DNA of 64,000 nucleotides from Drosophila miranda. Taxonomy: Eukaryota > Arthropoda > Insecta > Diptera > Drosophilidae. Shown in pieces: positions 23,421-32,900 of the stretch (its first letter is position 1; each line of letters opens with the position of its first letter). Position numbers and translations under genes: made by a program. The notes below the pieces were generated by a model. That model searched no databases and was not told where the DNA came from. It worked only from the letters and a program-made list of their open reading frames with translations. The stretch lies in the NCBI RefSeq assembly GCF_003369915.1, contig NC_046676.1, forward strand, positions 18,768,001 through 18,832,000. The letters are read 5' to 3'.

Positions 23421-24130
23421 AATATACTGAAAATACCCCACAAAATTAAAAATATACCGTAAATATACTGACGAACTCAAGTTCTATTAAACATATTCCT
23501 CGATTTTGATATTCCGTGGAATATTACTAGCTAGATAGAACCCTCAGCCATGGCCACATAGTTTTATTCGATTAATGAATCAATGGTCTTTTTTACTGGC
23601 TTGTTTTAAATACTTGACTTGTTTTCCTGCTGCGGCGATTGCTTTGATTGTTTTTGCCTAAATTTTGGTTCAACAAAATACTGATGAAAAACCGAACTTA
23701 GCACACTTAAGCCCACTATCTTTAAATAGTTCAACGACTTGAGGTAAATGGCGGAAAATAATTGTGTTTGCAAGTTATTCTCGTAGATCCGTCCTATCCT
23801 TCCTATATACTTAAAAAAACGACGATATCTTTCACCTAATCTTCGCTAAAACTATTTAATTTTCATTATTTTCGGTGGAATATTAAAATACCCCCTTGGA
23901 CTACAATGGGCTAATCATTATCCATCTAGGTTTGCAAACCGAATTTCTCGATTTTGATATTCCGTGGAATATTAATGGCTATAAAGAACAATTAGCCATG
24001 CCTACATAGTTTTATCCTATTAACGAACCTATTTTCTACTTGACTGGTATATTTTAAACACTTGCATTTTTTGGACTTTGCCTAAAAACGGTTTTAGCGA
24101 AAAAGGTCAACCACAATTCCACTAAACTAA
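23411..24130 (+). repeat. Dispersed element, full-length copy 1 (about 720 bp)
   Basis: Order of parts: an ATATACC array (23417-23475); a first unit with the palindrome ATATTCCGTGGAATAT and a CCATGGCCACATAGTTTTAT block (about 23507-23690); a middle with ACCGAACTTAGC, AAATAGTTCA and TGGCGGAAAATA; AATACCCCCTTGG at about 23887; then a second copy of the first unit (about 23944-24112) ending GTTTTAGCGAAAAAGGTCAA. The same order occurs reversed at 59646-60411. There is no open frame and no obvious terminal repeat. The family name is unknown to me. Confidence 0.8.
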
Positions 24131-24211
24131 TGTTTGTAAATGGTAACTACATTCTAACTACACAGTTGCTACATATGAAATACATTTGTATGTAATCGAA
24201 GGCGACAAAGT

Positions 24212-24222
24212 CAGTGTGACCG
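24212..24222 (-). promoter_or_regulatory. Dpit47: Core-promoter Motif 1 (M1BP) upstream of Dpit47
   Basis: CAGTGTGACCG is the reverse complement of the Motif 1 consensus YGGTCACACTR. It lies about 90 bp upstream of the Dpit47 ATG, as expected for a housekeeping promoter. Confidence 0.6.
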
Positions 24223-24305
24223 CGGATTAATTGATAAAATATACGGCATCTGGCCACACAACGTTCAGCATGTGCGATTCCTTTGTTTTTGTTTTTTTAT
24301 GAGCT

Positions 24306-25552
24306 ATGGATGAGTTGGATGCCCAAAAAACTTGGACGGACGAGGAACGTCTGGAGCTGGCTGCCAAGCTAGATGCCGAGCTGGATGCCTTCATCGATGG
24401 TCTGGAGAAAAAGCGGTATGAGGAGGGCTGGCCCGAGGATCGATGGCAGGAGGAAATGGACAAGCACCCGTTCTTCATGAAGAAGGCGCCACAACCTGGC
24501 GATGATGTCCATCCCATGTTCGAGGGCCTGCAGAAGCTCAAGTACGATCCCGAGGAGAATACACGCGACGAGCTTGCTCTCAATTACAAAGAAGACGGAA
24601 ACTTCTATATGAAGCACAAGAAATTCCGCATGGCCGTGTACAGCTTCACCGAGGGCATCAAGTCGAAGTCTGACAATCCCGATGTATTGGCCGTACTGTA
24701 TAATAATCGCTCAGCGGCCCACTATTTCATCAAGAACTACAGATCCTCCTTGAGCGATGCTCAACGAGCCTTATTCTTCAAGCCGGACTACACAAAGGCC
24801 CGCTGGAGGGCAGCCCAATGTGCTTATGAGCTGGATAAGTTTGATGTGTGCACGCAGATGTGCGAGGAACTGCTGGAGGTGGATATCGACCACAAGGAGG
24901 CCAAGGACCTGCTGCACAAGAACAAGATGAAGAAGGTGACTGCGATGATAATTCCCGATGTTCGCCATATAAGCTCTGGTTTTTCTTTCAGCTGGAAACG
25001 GAACGAAATCAGCGGAAAGAGGCTGCCGAGTCCAAGCGTCGTCTGACCCGATTCCACAAGCTTCGGGACGCCATTGAGCAGCGTGCCATCAAATTCGACG
25101 ATCAAAAGGTAGGAAAAAAGGCCAACATTACCGAGGAGTTGCTGCGTCCCAAGTTCCTGCCACTAGAGGACCACCCAGTGCACCTCGACGACAATGGCAG
25201 CACTCTAATCTGGCCTGCGGCCTTCTCCTACCCAGAGTTCCTCTTCAGCGATTTTCAGCAGCAGCTGCCGGAGACCGCTACCATGATGGATTGCCTTACG
25301 ACGCTATTTGCCGAGCCACTGCCCTGCGACAAGTCGCATAACTACCGAATGGGAAATGTGAATGTGTACTACGAGAACCGCAAAGCGGCCTGTGTCCACA
25401 AGGTGGAACCCGAGAGATCGCTAAGCGAAATTATCAATGAGAAGGGCTTCTTTGTCTCTGGAGGAGCTCTGCTCTTCTATGTGGTACCGAAGGATACGCG
25501 GGTTGAGCAGGAGTTTTTAAATGAGCAACGACGGCCAATGGTCTACAGTTGA
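24306..25552 (+). CDS. Dpit47: Dpit47, TTC4-type TPR Hsp90 co-chaperone
   Basis: Two phase-0 exons, 24306-24935 and 24992-25552, give 396 residues beginning [20 protein letters not shown]. The central region has three TPR units ([57 protein letters not shown]). A charged helix and the C-terminal wheel-like domain of TTC4/CNS1 follow. In flies the protein binds Hsp90 and DNA polymerase alpha (family knowledge). Reading through the first donor gives a false alternative C terminus; the 56-base intron with TTTCTTTCAG is well formed. A poly(A) signal AATAAA follows at 25564-25569. The gene is divergent from Nacalpha and convergent with the docking-protein gene. Confidence 0.95.
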
Positions 25553-26363
25553 GGCTATGACGAAATAAAGGGTTCCACTATTGACACATTAAACAAATAT
25601 TTTGTTCTCCCTACTCTGACTCGAGCCAGATTCCATTAAAATTTTTTTTTCGGTTGTAGCAAATACTTTTTATTAAGCTTACATCTTAGTCACGGTACAA
25701 TTGAGCGTTGGTGGGGCTATATAAGCATTTATTAAATAGGACTAACCAGTTTTTGATATGTTATGCGAAGCTAAAAAGCGTAGTTCCAGCCACACACCGC
25801 CCCCAAATATCTGGGAAGGCGCGAGCCGAGTGTAATATTACATTATATAATTAGGTTAGAATATAATTAAAACTTGTTCAACTAAATTTGGTTATCTTTT
25901 CAACAACGAGGAGCCTAAATGAGTCAACAATATCGGATTTTGTATAATTCGTATAAAAGCGTTTCTGTAAATTTTCCTTAATTGAGCATATTCGTATGTA
26001 TGTATAAATTGTAGAGTAGACAATCAATTCACAACAGTAATACTAGGAGCGCTCCTTAAATGGAACTGGATATGATTCGTTAGAGTACTTATGACAAAGC
26101 TGGATCAACATATAAGGCTATACTATATAGACTAAGTGCAACGTTGGAAAGCGTATTACATACATGGATAAAATAATATTAAGCTGATGATATCAGCTTC
26201 TCATCAAAACAACACAAAGCTGCAGAGATCACAATCACAAGATAACCTATAACATAAATTAAGCGATACTTTAAACAATTAAAAGGTGTGTGCTTCCACT
26301 GTGACATAAGTAGATGTTACTGCGAAAGCATTCCTTGCTAAAATTAACTTAACTGCAGAGTTC
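25553..26363. other. Convergent 3' UTR region
   Basis: It holds the short Dpit47 3' UTR (AATAAA at 25564-25569) and a probable long 3' UTR of the minus-strand gene, with candidate minus-strand signals near 25666 and 25727. AT-rich, with no coding sequence recognised. Confidence 0.5.
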
Positions 26364-28826
26364 CTACGGCTGCGGCGATGGCGAATTCCTCTGCAAGACG
26401 TTGTTCAGACGCATTTTCAGCGGCGAAAAGTCTATTCTCTTGAAACGAGGCAGCGAGGCAAACTTTTTCATGCTGCCCCCAGACGGCTGCAGTCCATGGG
26501 ACGTAGCCACCGACTGAGTCATGGGCTGATGGGCCACAGGCTTGGTCTTGCTCGGAGAATTTCCAAATTTTGCCAGCGTGGCATACTTCTGGAGCAATCG
26601 AGTTGCCTGCTCGGCCGCCTGATAGTGGCTCTCGTACTCATCCTCCAGTTTGGGCTGGACTATGCCCCCCTTCATGGTGGGGTATCTTGGCTGTCCCGGG
26701 GATTTATCCTCAGTGGACTGACCGTCATCGAACTTGAAATCAATATTCTTGAGCATTGTTAAGTGTAAGAGCTCCTCCTCTATTCCTTCCATATTATTGT
26801 TGTTGTGATTGTTGCTGTTTGTGCTATTGGGGCGCTTGACCGGATGAGTCACGGCATAGACTCCCTCGGAGATCTTGTGGGCGGCAGTCTTCTTCGTTGA
26901 GATTTTAGTCTTGGTGGATAATGATGATGATGATGTTGCTGTTGCCGATGCGTTGTTGGCCTTCTGACGCTGTTCGTTGATTTGCTGTGGCGACGATATA
27001 TAAAGATTCTCCTTGCGTTCGCGACGCAACTTGGAACTAACAAGGTGCCTCAGGCTTGGGCCATGTTCGGTGGGACTTCGTCGCTTGGATTTAAGAGTAT
27101 CGCAACTGTTTGGATAGTACGAGGGAACCTTGTCGTCTACGCTTATAATGGACTTCCTGGGCGTCTGGTAGTAGTCCTCCTCCTCCTCCTCCTGATAGCT
27201 GTGCTTCTCTTTAGGTGTTCCCTTTTGCGGCAAGGCTGGCAAAGGAGATTCGGTGGGTGTGCTGGTGCTGAGGCCAATGCCTAGAGGTTGGGTCTCTAGC
27301 TCCTGGGCGGCCTTGACAGCCAAGAGATTCTCATACAAATGCTCGGCAAAACCGGACGCAGCTGCTGCTGTGGTGCTGTTCAAGGAGCTGCCATGCATGG
27401 CCTCGTAGATGTCACTCTCATTGGCAGCCGGAGCTACCAATGTCTTGGTGGGTTGGTCCTCCGTGTTACAGCTGCTGGTGGAAGAGCAATAGGAGCCCGT
27501 GGAATATCCAGACGAGGTGGAGGCAGTGCTTCCAGCTGGCTGCGGCAGCACCTCCTTCTCTATAATTTTCACGATAGGCGCCATCACACAGTATCCGGTG
27601 AGATCGTCCACCATAATCTTATTTTTCTTCACACGATTGCTGTGCGGCACTGCACCATGGGATCCGATCAGATTAATGGTTGATGTATTACATGCGGAAA
27701 AGTTAAAGTTATTCGGCAGTTGCTCAGATACATTTAAGCTCTCTAGGGAGCCGGATTTGCTCAAGTGTCTCGTGATCTGTGCGACCAACTGATCCCGTGA
27801 GATTGGTTCAATGGCCGAGTCATCCAGACTGATGTTCAGCTCAACGCTAGACTCGTGGCTTTGCGTGAAAATATCCTCCCCAAAGGTGTCCAGAAAGTTG
27901 AGCTTCGAAAGGTCGGGACTTGAGAAGCTATTCCGCTGGGATTTGCTCAGCTGGGAAGTGCGCTTCAAGGGCAGAGCCACCTCTGGAGTCGGCGCATTTT
28001 CGTAGAGGGGCAACTGGTCGTCCTTCGGCTGCTGGACGGGTTCACTAACACTGCCGGAGCGTTTCTGGCGCGTACTCCCGAAGAGGTTGTCCAGCATGTT
28101 CTTGTATTTCTTCTTCTTGGCTAGCTCCACTTCGGGGTTGGTGCAGGATCGCGGAATATCGCCCAAAGGAGAGCACTCAAATGTGTTTATGCGTTTACGA
28201 TATGGGTGCGTTGGTAGGGGAGGTGGCGAAGGCGTCTCCATAACAGCTGGCTTCATCTCCTCATATATGCCCGAGGCAATGGAGGCGCGCGATATTCGGC
28301 TTCCGTCAAAGATTTCCTCATAGATCTGCGAGACACGCGCCGAGAAATGGCTGATGTCCAAAGCATCTGGCAGATTTGGCAGTGGACCCAAGGCACCAGG
28401 ACCCCTGCTCAATCGGCGCTGCTCCAGGAAAACCTGTCTGTACAGCTCCAGATTCTTAATGGACTTCTTCATCCACTTCATGTGGCGACGACAGGACAAC
28501 TCAGTTTCCAAGGCAAAGTAAATGAAGCATTCGCGCCGATTTTGGGTCCAAAACAGCCCGTACGAGTGCTGCTTGGTCCGTGAGGTGGCCAAGCTCATGC
28601 TGACGCCGGGCACATTCACCGAGACACTCAGCGCTTTGGAAGATGCTGGCGGCTCTTCATTGTCCGCAGATCCCTGAAATGTGAGGCGAAGGAAGCAGGG
28701 CACACATTTGATGGCTTCGATTTTCACTTGGCATCGAGTCCACGTCTTATAGCGCAGCGCCATTGCGCGCTTATCGTGTGTATCCAACTTGACGTCCATA
28801 CACATGGAAATCTCGTTGTGGTCCAT
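26364..28826 (-). CDS. Putative PTB/PH-type docking protein with many Tyr motifs
   Basis: Single open exon of 820 residues from MDHNEISMCMDVKLDTHDKR. The frame is open further upstream without another ATG, so a spliced 5' coding exon is possible. Residues 20-130 look like a PTB or PH fold: a strand-rich stretch with VKIEAIKCVPCFLRLTFQG and YGLFWTQNRRECFIYFALE, ending in a helix ELSCRRHMKWMKKSIKNLE. This assignment is inferred. The long disordered remainder carries SH2-ligand-like tyrosines: IYEEI (169), IYEEM (188), LYENA (275), GYCVM (412), IYEAM (474) and LYENL (498). It also has a PTHPYRKR SH3-type motif near 205. This layout (lipid- or pTyr-binding domain, then YxxM and YxN sites) resembles IRS, Dok or Gab adaptors. 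I do not recognise the orthologue. Confidence 0.8.
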   Translation of the reverse strand: MDHNEISMCMDVKLDTHDKRAMALRYKTWTRCQVKIEAIKCVPCFLRLTFQGSADNEEPPASSKALSVSVNVPGVSMSLATSRTKQHSYGLFWTQNRRECFIYFALETELSCRRHMKWMKKSIKNLELYRQVFLEQRRLSRGPGALGPLPNLPDALDISHFSARVSQIYEEIFDGSRISRASIASGIYEEMKPAVMETPSPPPLPTHPYRKRINTFECSPLGDIPRSCTNPEVELAKKKKYKNMLDNLFGSTRQKRSGSVSEPVQQPKDDQLPLYENAPTPEVALPLKRTSQLSKSQRNSFSSPDLSKLNFLDTFGEDIFTQSHESSVELNISLDDSAIEPISRDQLVAQITRHLSKSGSLESLNVSEQLPNNFNFSACNTSTINLIGSHGAVPHSNRVKKNKIMVDDLTGYCVMAPIVKIIEKEVLPQPAGSTASTSSGYSTGSYCSSTSSCNTEDQPTKTLVAPAANESDIYEAMHGSSLNSTTAAAASGFAEHLYENLLAVKAAQELETQPLGIGLSTSTPTESPLPALPQKGTPKEKHSYQEEEEEDYYQTPRKSIISVDDKVPSYYPNSCDTLKSKRRSPTEHGPSLRHLVSSKLRRERKENLYISSPQQINEQRQKANNASATATSSSSLSTKTKISTKKTAAHKISEGVYAVTHPVKRPNSTNSNNHNNNNMEGIEEELLHLTMLKNIDFKFDDGQSTEDKSPGQPRYPTMKGGIVQPKLEDEYESHYQAAEQATRLLQKYATLAKFGNSPSKTKPVAHQPMTQSVATSHGLQPSGGSMKKFASLPRFKRIDFSPLKMRLNNVLQRNSPSPQP

Positions 28827-28969
28827 CTTTGCCACCAGTAAAATGTTCTGTGCTATGGGCGCAGGATGCTGTTGTGTGGGTGGGTGTGCGTCGAGTGGAA
28901 ATAAAAAGGTGAACGATTTAATTACGCTATTAGCAGATTTTACATCTTTTTTTTTCGATGGGTGGAGTC

Positions 28970-28980
28970 CAGTGTGACCG
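28970..28980 (-). promoter_or_regulatory. Core-promoter Motif 1 site
   Basis: CAGTGTGACCG again matches the reverse of YGGTCACACTR. The following bases CGGACGTAACGATAAAATAT closely resemble those after the Dpit47 Motif 1 site. Confidence 0.6.
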
Positions 28981-28984
28981 CGGA

Positions 28985-29313
28985 CGTAACGATAAAATAT
29001 ACTGTCCGACCCTCACAAATATACCAAAATATACCGTCTCATTTTAAAAATATACCGTAAATATACTGAAGAATTCAAGTTCTATATTCCTCGATTTGTG
29101 TATATTACTAGCTGTATAGAACATTTAGCCATGCCCACATAATTTTATACGATTTATGAATAAATTTTCTACTTGATTGGCTTGATTTAAATAATTGCTT
29201 TTATTGGATTTCTATATAACGTTGAAAATGAAATTAATAGATTGATGAAATTGACAAAATGAAATAACATTATATACCGTAAATATACCGTCGGTTCAAT
29301 TTTGAACTAAAAA
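28985..29313 (+). repeat. Dispersed element, partial copy (variant)
   Basis: It starts with the ATATACC array (ATACCAAAATATACCGTCTC) and continues through AAGTTCTATATTCCTCGAT and GCCCACATAATTTTATACG. It then diverges into TAACGTTGAAAATG and ATATACCGTCGGTTCAAT. The last part is shared with the copy near 33650-33720 but not with the full-length copies. Confidence 0.7.
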
Positions 29314-29520
29314 ATACCAGAAATATTTCAGTCGATAGTATCGATGGCCGAACTGCTTTCTTCTTCAAATCGGTTAAGGCTCTCGTTTTCGCTCTATGTG
29401 GGCAGGGCTGAGGAATTTAGTTAGTCAGCATTATTAAACGGAATATCAAAATTTAGCAATAGGAACGGTTTGATTCGCTACCGGTATATTTTGGTATATT
29501 TTATATATATTGGTATATTT

Positions 29521-29528
29521 TATCGATA
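29521..29528. promoter_or_regulatory. geminin: DRE (TATCGATA) upstream of geminin
   Basis: A perfect TATCGATA 143 bp upstream of the geminin ATG, directly following repeated GGTATATTT (Motif 6-like) sequences. DREF activates many fly replication genes, so a role here is likely but inferred. Confidence 0.65.
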
Positions 29529-29670
29529 AGTCCGATATCAACTGTTCAGCATTTTTGGCGGCCATTACAACGTGAAATTTTGTGGAAAAAATTAATGCGT
29601 AAACAAAACGGCGAGCAAATAAAACGTTCGCTTAACCATTGATAAATACGAATAACGAACAGCATTGAAG

Positions 29671-30240
29671 ATGTCTACGGGAGCTGCAAGAGTCTACATC
29701 CAAGTCGAAAGCGAGGCCGAGCAGCAGGAGCATCTGAAGCAACAACGCAAGACACTGAAGCCGCTGCACGGCAACGTCAACGATAAGGAGAATCTGTCGG
29801 GACGCGCCTCCATCGTGGATCAACTGAGTCGCTTGAAGGCCGGCGTCCCAATTACGCCCAGTACCAAATACGGCAAACGCAAATGCGTGGACACGGCAGC
29901 AGCTGCAACATCGACTAAGGATGCCGATACACAAACTGAGGCTCAGGAGGAGCCGCAAAACGACGCCGACAAACCCATCACAGCAGACGATCTCACCAGT
30001 GAGTGTGAGCCCGGGGAGAACTATTACAAATTGTTGGCTGAACAGCGGCGGGTTGCCTTGGAGGACTCGCTGACAGAGAACCGACATCTGCATGAACGCA
30101 TCGAGGGGCTGGAGGAGGAGGTGGATACGATGCGGCAGGAACTAGACGAGGTAAAGAATCTGGTGGAGGTGCTCAAGGAAATTTGTGACGAGTACACCAG
30201 CGAGTTGGAGGAGGAGGAGACTGAAGCCGCTCAGAACTAA
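29671..30240 (+). CDS. geminin: Geminin, inhibitor of Cdt1 and replication licensing
   Basis: Single exon of 189 residues beginning MSTGAARVYIQVESEAEQQE. The N terminus has a destruction box RKTLKPLHGN (residues 26-35) and a KEN box (39-41), both APC/C degrons. The conserved Cdt1-contact region PGENYYKLLAEQRRVALEDS leads into a long coiled coil (about 125-175). The C terminus is acidic. The protein binds Double parked (Cdt1) in S and G2 and blocks relicensing (family knowledge). The start follows TTGAAG; no upstream ATG is in frame. AATAAA occurs at 30421-30426. It is convergent with the zinc-finger gene. Confidence 0.95.
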   Translation: MSTGAARVYIQVESEAEQQEHLKQQRKTLKPLHGNVNDKENLSGRASIVDQLSRLKAGVPITPSTKYGKRKCVDTAAAATSTKDADTQTEAQEEPQNDADKPITADDLTSECEPGENYYKLLAEQRRVALEDSLTENRHLHERIEGLEEEVDTMRQELDEVKNLVEVLKEICDEYTSELEEEETEAAQN

Positions 30241-30537
30241 TTGCCTGCCCATGCTGCTACCATGTGCACATGTTTTGTTTATTTAAAATTATACAATTAG
30301 TTGTAGTTAACGAATTCCTTCATTTTATAATTTACCCATGTATGTTCCCTAACCCAACGGACTGGTCTCAGTGAAAGCCAGCAATATATTTACCTGTTAA
30401 TTGCCAGTTATGATGTTCCCAATAAAACGTATTTCCTAATCTGAACCGCTGTTGATTGTAACAATTGCCAAATAAATGAATATTTTAAAGTTTATTCAAT
30501 AGGAAAATACATATACATAGAGTAAACCTATGTGCTC

Positions 30538-32408
30538 CTATTTCAGCCAATCACTGATGATTTCCTCGCTGTCGAAGTTATCCACATCGAACTGAGAGGG
30601 GAGATAAGTTGCTAATGATTGGGCAATTACATTTGGACACAGCTGTACTTACTTCAACAGCCTCCTGGTAGGTGGGCACGCTACCACTGACGTCCACATC
30701 GTTTACCACAGCATTCCTGTAAGCAGCATCCGCCTCTGCTGCTGCTTTGCGTATGGCTGCCTCAGAGTCGTTCGCCTCGGCCACATGAGGCTCCTTAATG
30801 GACGGTGGCTCATTCTTCTGTGCATGAGCACCCTCTACCTTGCCGTGGGCTGATTTTAAGTGCTGGCGCAGCGCATAAATACGCGAGTACTCCGCCCCGC
30901 ATTCACTACACGAGAATTTTCCACCAGCAAGCACCTTGACAGGGTCTTTATTTTCAGACGAAACAAGCACCAGGGTACTTTTGCTGGCTGGATCATTCTT
31001 GTGGGTTTTCATGTGATTGTTGACTGCGTATAGCGAGGAAAAGGGACGGTTGCAAACCTCACACTCGAAAGGCTTGGTGTGCGAATTCTTATGAGCGTTC
31101 AGCTGCACCGATGTGCTGAAGGACTTTGAGCACATCTCACAGGAAAACTGGCGCTCCGCGTCATGGATGTGGAGGTGATGTACGTAATTTGACTGCAATT
31201 TAAAGCTACATGGAAAGGATAATTATTATTTATGATTTTTATTGTATTCTGTTGACTCACCGCTTGTTGCAGACAATGCACACGTAGGGACGAATGTCTG
31301 TGTGGGAGCGCAAATGCAGGGTGAGGGAGTATGAGACACGAAACCTTTTGCCACACGCCTCGCAGGCGTAGGGCTTCTCTCCTGTGTGAACACGTTCGTG
31401 TTTCACCTTTTCGAATGGGCGATAGAATACCTTGCCGCAGTATTGGCATGGAAATTCCGGTCTACTTTTGTCGACGGGATCTTTTTTCGACAATGAAGTA
31501 GAAGGCTCCGCTTGTTTCTTCTCATGCATCTTCAAATGCATCCGGTAGTTGGTGGAGTTTTTGAACTGGCGATTGCAAGTGCCGCACACTAACTTGCTCG
31601 GGGCTTCAGTATGCATCTTCTGGTGAATCGTCTTGAGGCCGTAATCAAATCTGAAAGAGGATAGCACTGTGAGGAGGGCAGCCGTTTTTGGCTTATCTGA
31701 GCACCTACTCTCTTTGACAGATCTCGCAGAAAAACAAATCCAGTCCGCTATATTCCTGATGGGCGCCCACAGGAAGGGCATCCTGAATTCGCTTGAGCTT
31801 GGGCTCGTCGTGTATGCGCATATGGAACTTGAGACTCTTTTGCGTGTTGAAAACGGTATTACAAATTTGGCAATTAAATTTTGGGCAATCTCCGTCGGCA
31901 GTAGCTCTTGCAACTTTGCGTCGGGTGGGCTGCCTGGGCATGCTCGCATTTTGGCTGGCTACATTGCCCGCCCCTTCTGGTGGGCACACATGATTTTCGG
32001 CACTGCTGTGGCTCTCGTATATGATGTGGCAATCAAAGCAAAAGTAACGTTCCGACTCTGCATCGACCTGCTGTGGGTCATCTATCACGTCCCAAAGCGG
32101 CACATCTGCTTCCACTATTTCCTCTTCCTCAACCAAATTAGTCTCCTCAGTTTGGAATTCATCCCTGCCTATGCCGCTGAGGCAGGAGCCACTACGATGG
32201 TCCTCCTCGTATGCCTCTTCGTTCTCGTACACATTTCCACAAAAATTGCAATACACGCACTCCTGGGAAGGCATGTTGTCGTCCACGTGCATGGTAGTAT
32301 CGGTAGATGGGTCCCCACCTTCGATGGAGGCTGAATGGGAGGAGAATTTCACTGTACTGTGAGTGCCATCAATCTCTGGCAGTCTATACTCTTATACTCA
32401 CACGACAT
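30538..32408 (-). CDS. C2H2 zinc-finger protein with nine fingers
   Basis: Five exons on the minus strand: 32402-32408 (only ATG TCG T), 31709-32351, 31261-31650, 30653-31205 and 30538-30591. Phases agree and give 548 residues. Introns are 50-61 bp. The N-terminal part is acidic with Cys pairs (CVYCNFCGNVYE, CFDCHIIYESH) that are degenerate fingers. Nine C2H2 fingers follow, for example CQICNTVFNTQKSLKFHMRIH and CEACGKRFRVSYSLTLHLRSH, and a TGEKPY linker precedes finger 5. The finger formed across the exon 2/3 junction, CEICQREFDYGLKTIHQKMH, is one residue shorter than C-x2-C-x12-H. The protein ends FDVDNFDSEEIISDWLK. A nuclear DNA-binding factor is likely; targets and orthologue are unknown to me. 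The minus-strand poly(A) signal is at 30491-30496. Confidence 0.85.
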
Positions 32409-32466
32409 GGCTTTAATTGGCGCAATTAGTTTATTTACTAAAAACAAACATATAGTTTACCTAGTG

Positions 32467-32491
32467 GACCTATCGACCTATCGACCTATCG
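32467..32491. repeat. CCTATCGA x3 short tandem repeat
   Basis: Three head-to-tail CCTATCGA/T units about 60 bp upstream of the zinc-finger ATG. Each contains TATCG, the core half of a DRE, so it may act as a degenerate DRE cluster. Confidence 0.6.
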
Positions 32492-32512
32492 TTTTCTGTC
32501 CACGATCAGAAA

Positions 32513-32900
32513 TCATATTCCTCGATTTTGATATTCGATTTGATATTACTCGCTAGCTAGGACCCTCAGCGCTGAACACATAATTTTATACGGTTGATGA
32601 ATCAATTTTCTACTTAACTGGCTTATTTTTATTACTTGCTTTTATTGAATTTTGGTTAAGAAAAGGTTTTAGCGAAAAAGATCAAACAATAAAACGTAAG
32701 GGAAAAATCGTTCCAATTGTTCAATTTCTTTATTCCGTTGAATAATGCTGCCTAACTAAAACCATTAGCTCTGCCCACATAATTTTAGGCCATTAATGAA
32801 TACATTTTCTACCTGATTGACTACTTTTAAGTACTCTGTTTTATTGTATAGTGTAGAAAACAAGGTTTAAGCAAAAAAGGTCAACAAAAAAACAGTGCCA
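32513..32900 (+). repeat. Dispersed element, two tandem partial units
   Basis: Two units of about 190-210 bp follow each other. Each has the ACACATAATTTTATACG or GCCCACATAATTTTAGGCC block, an AATxxATTTTCTACxTGAxTG block, TTTTATTG, and a GGTTTxAGCxAAAAAxGxTCAA end. The ATATACC array is absent. Confidence 0.7.

Larger units (their letters stand above)
28827..29670. other. Divergent promoter region of docking-protein gene and geminin
   Basis: It contains a Motif 1 site (28970-28980), a partial dispersed element (28985-29313), GGTATATTT repeats at about 29480-29520 and a DRE at 29521-29528 before the geminin ATG. No coding sequence was seen. Confidence 0.65.
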
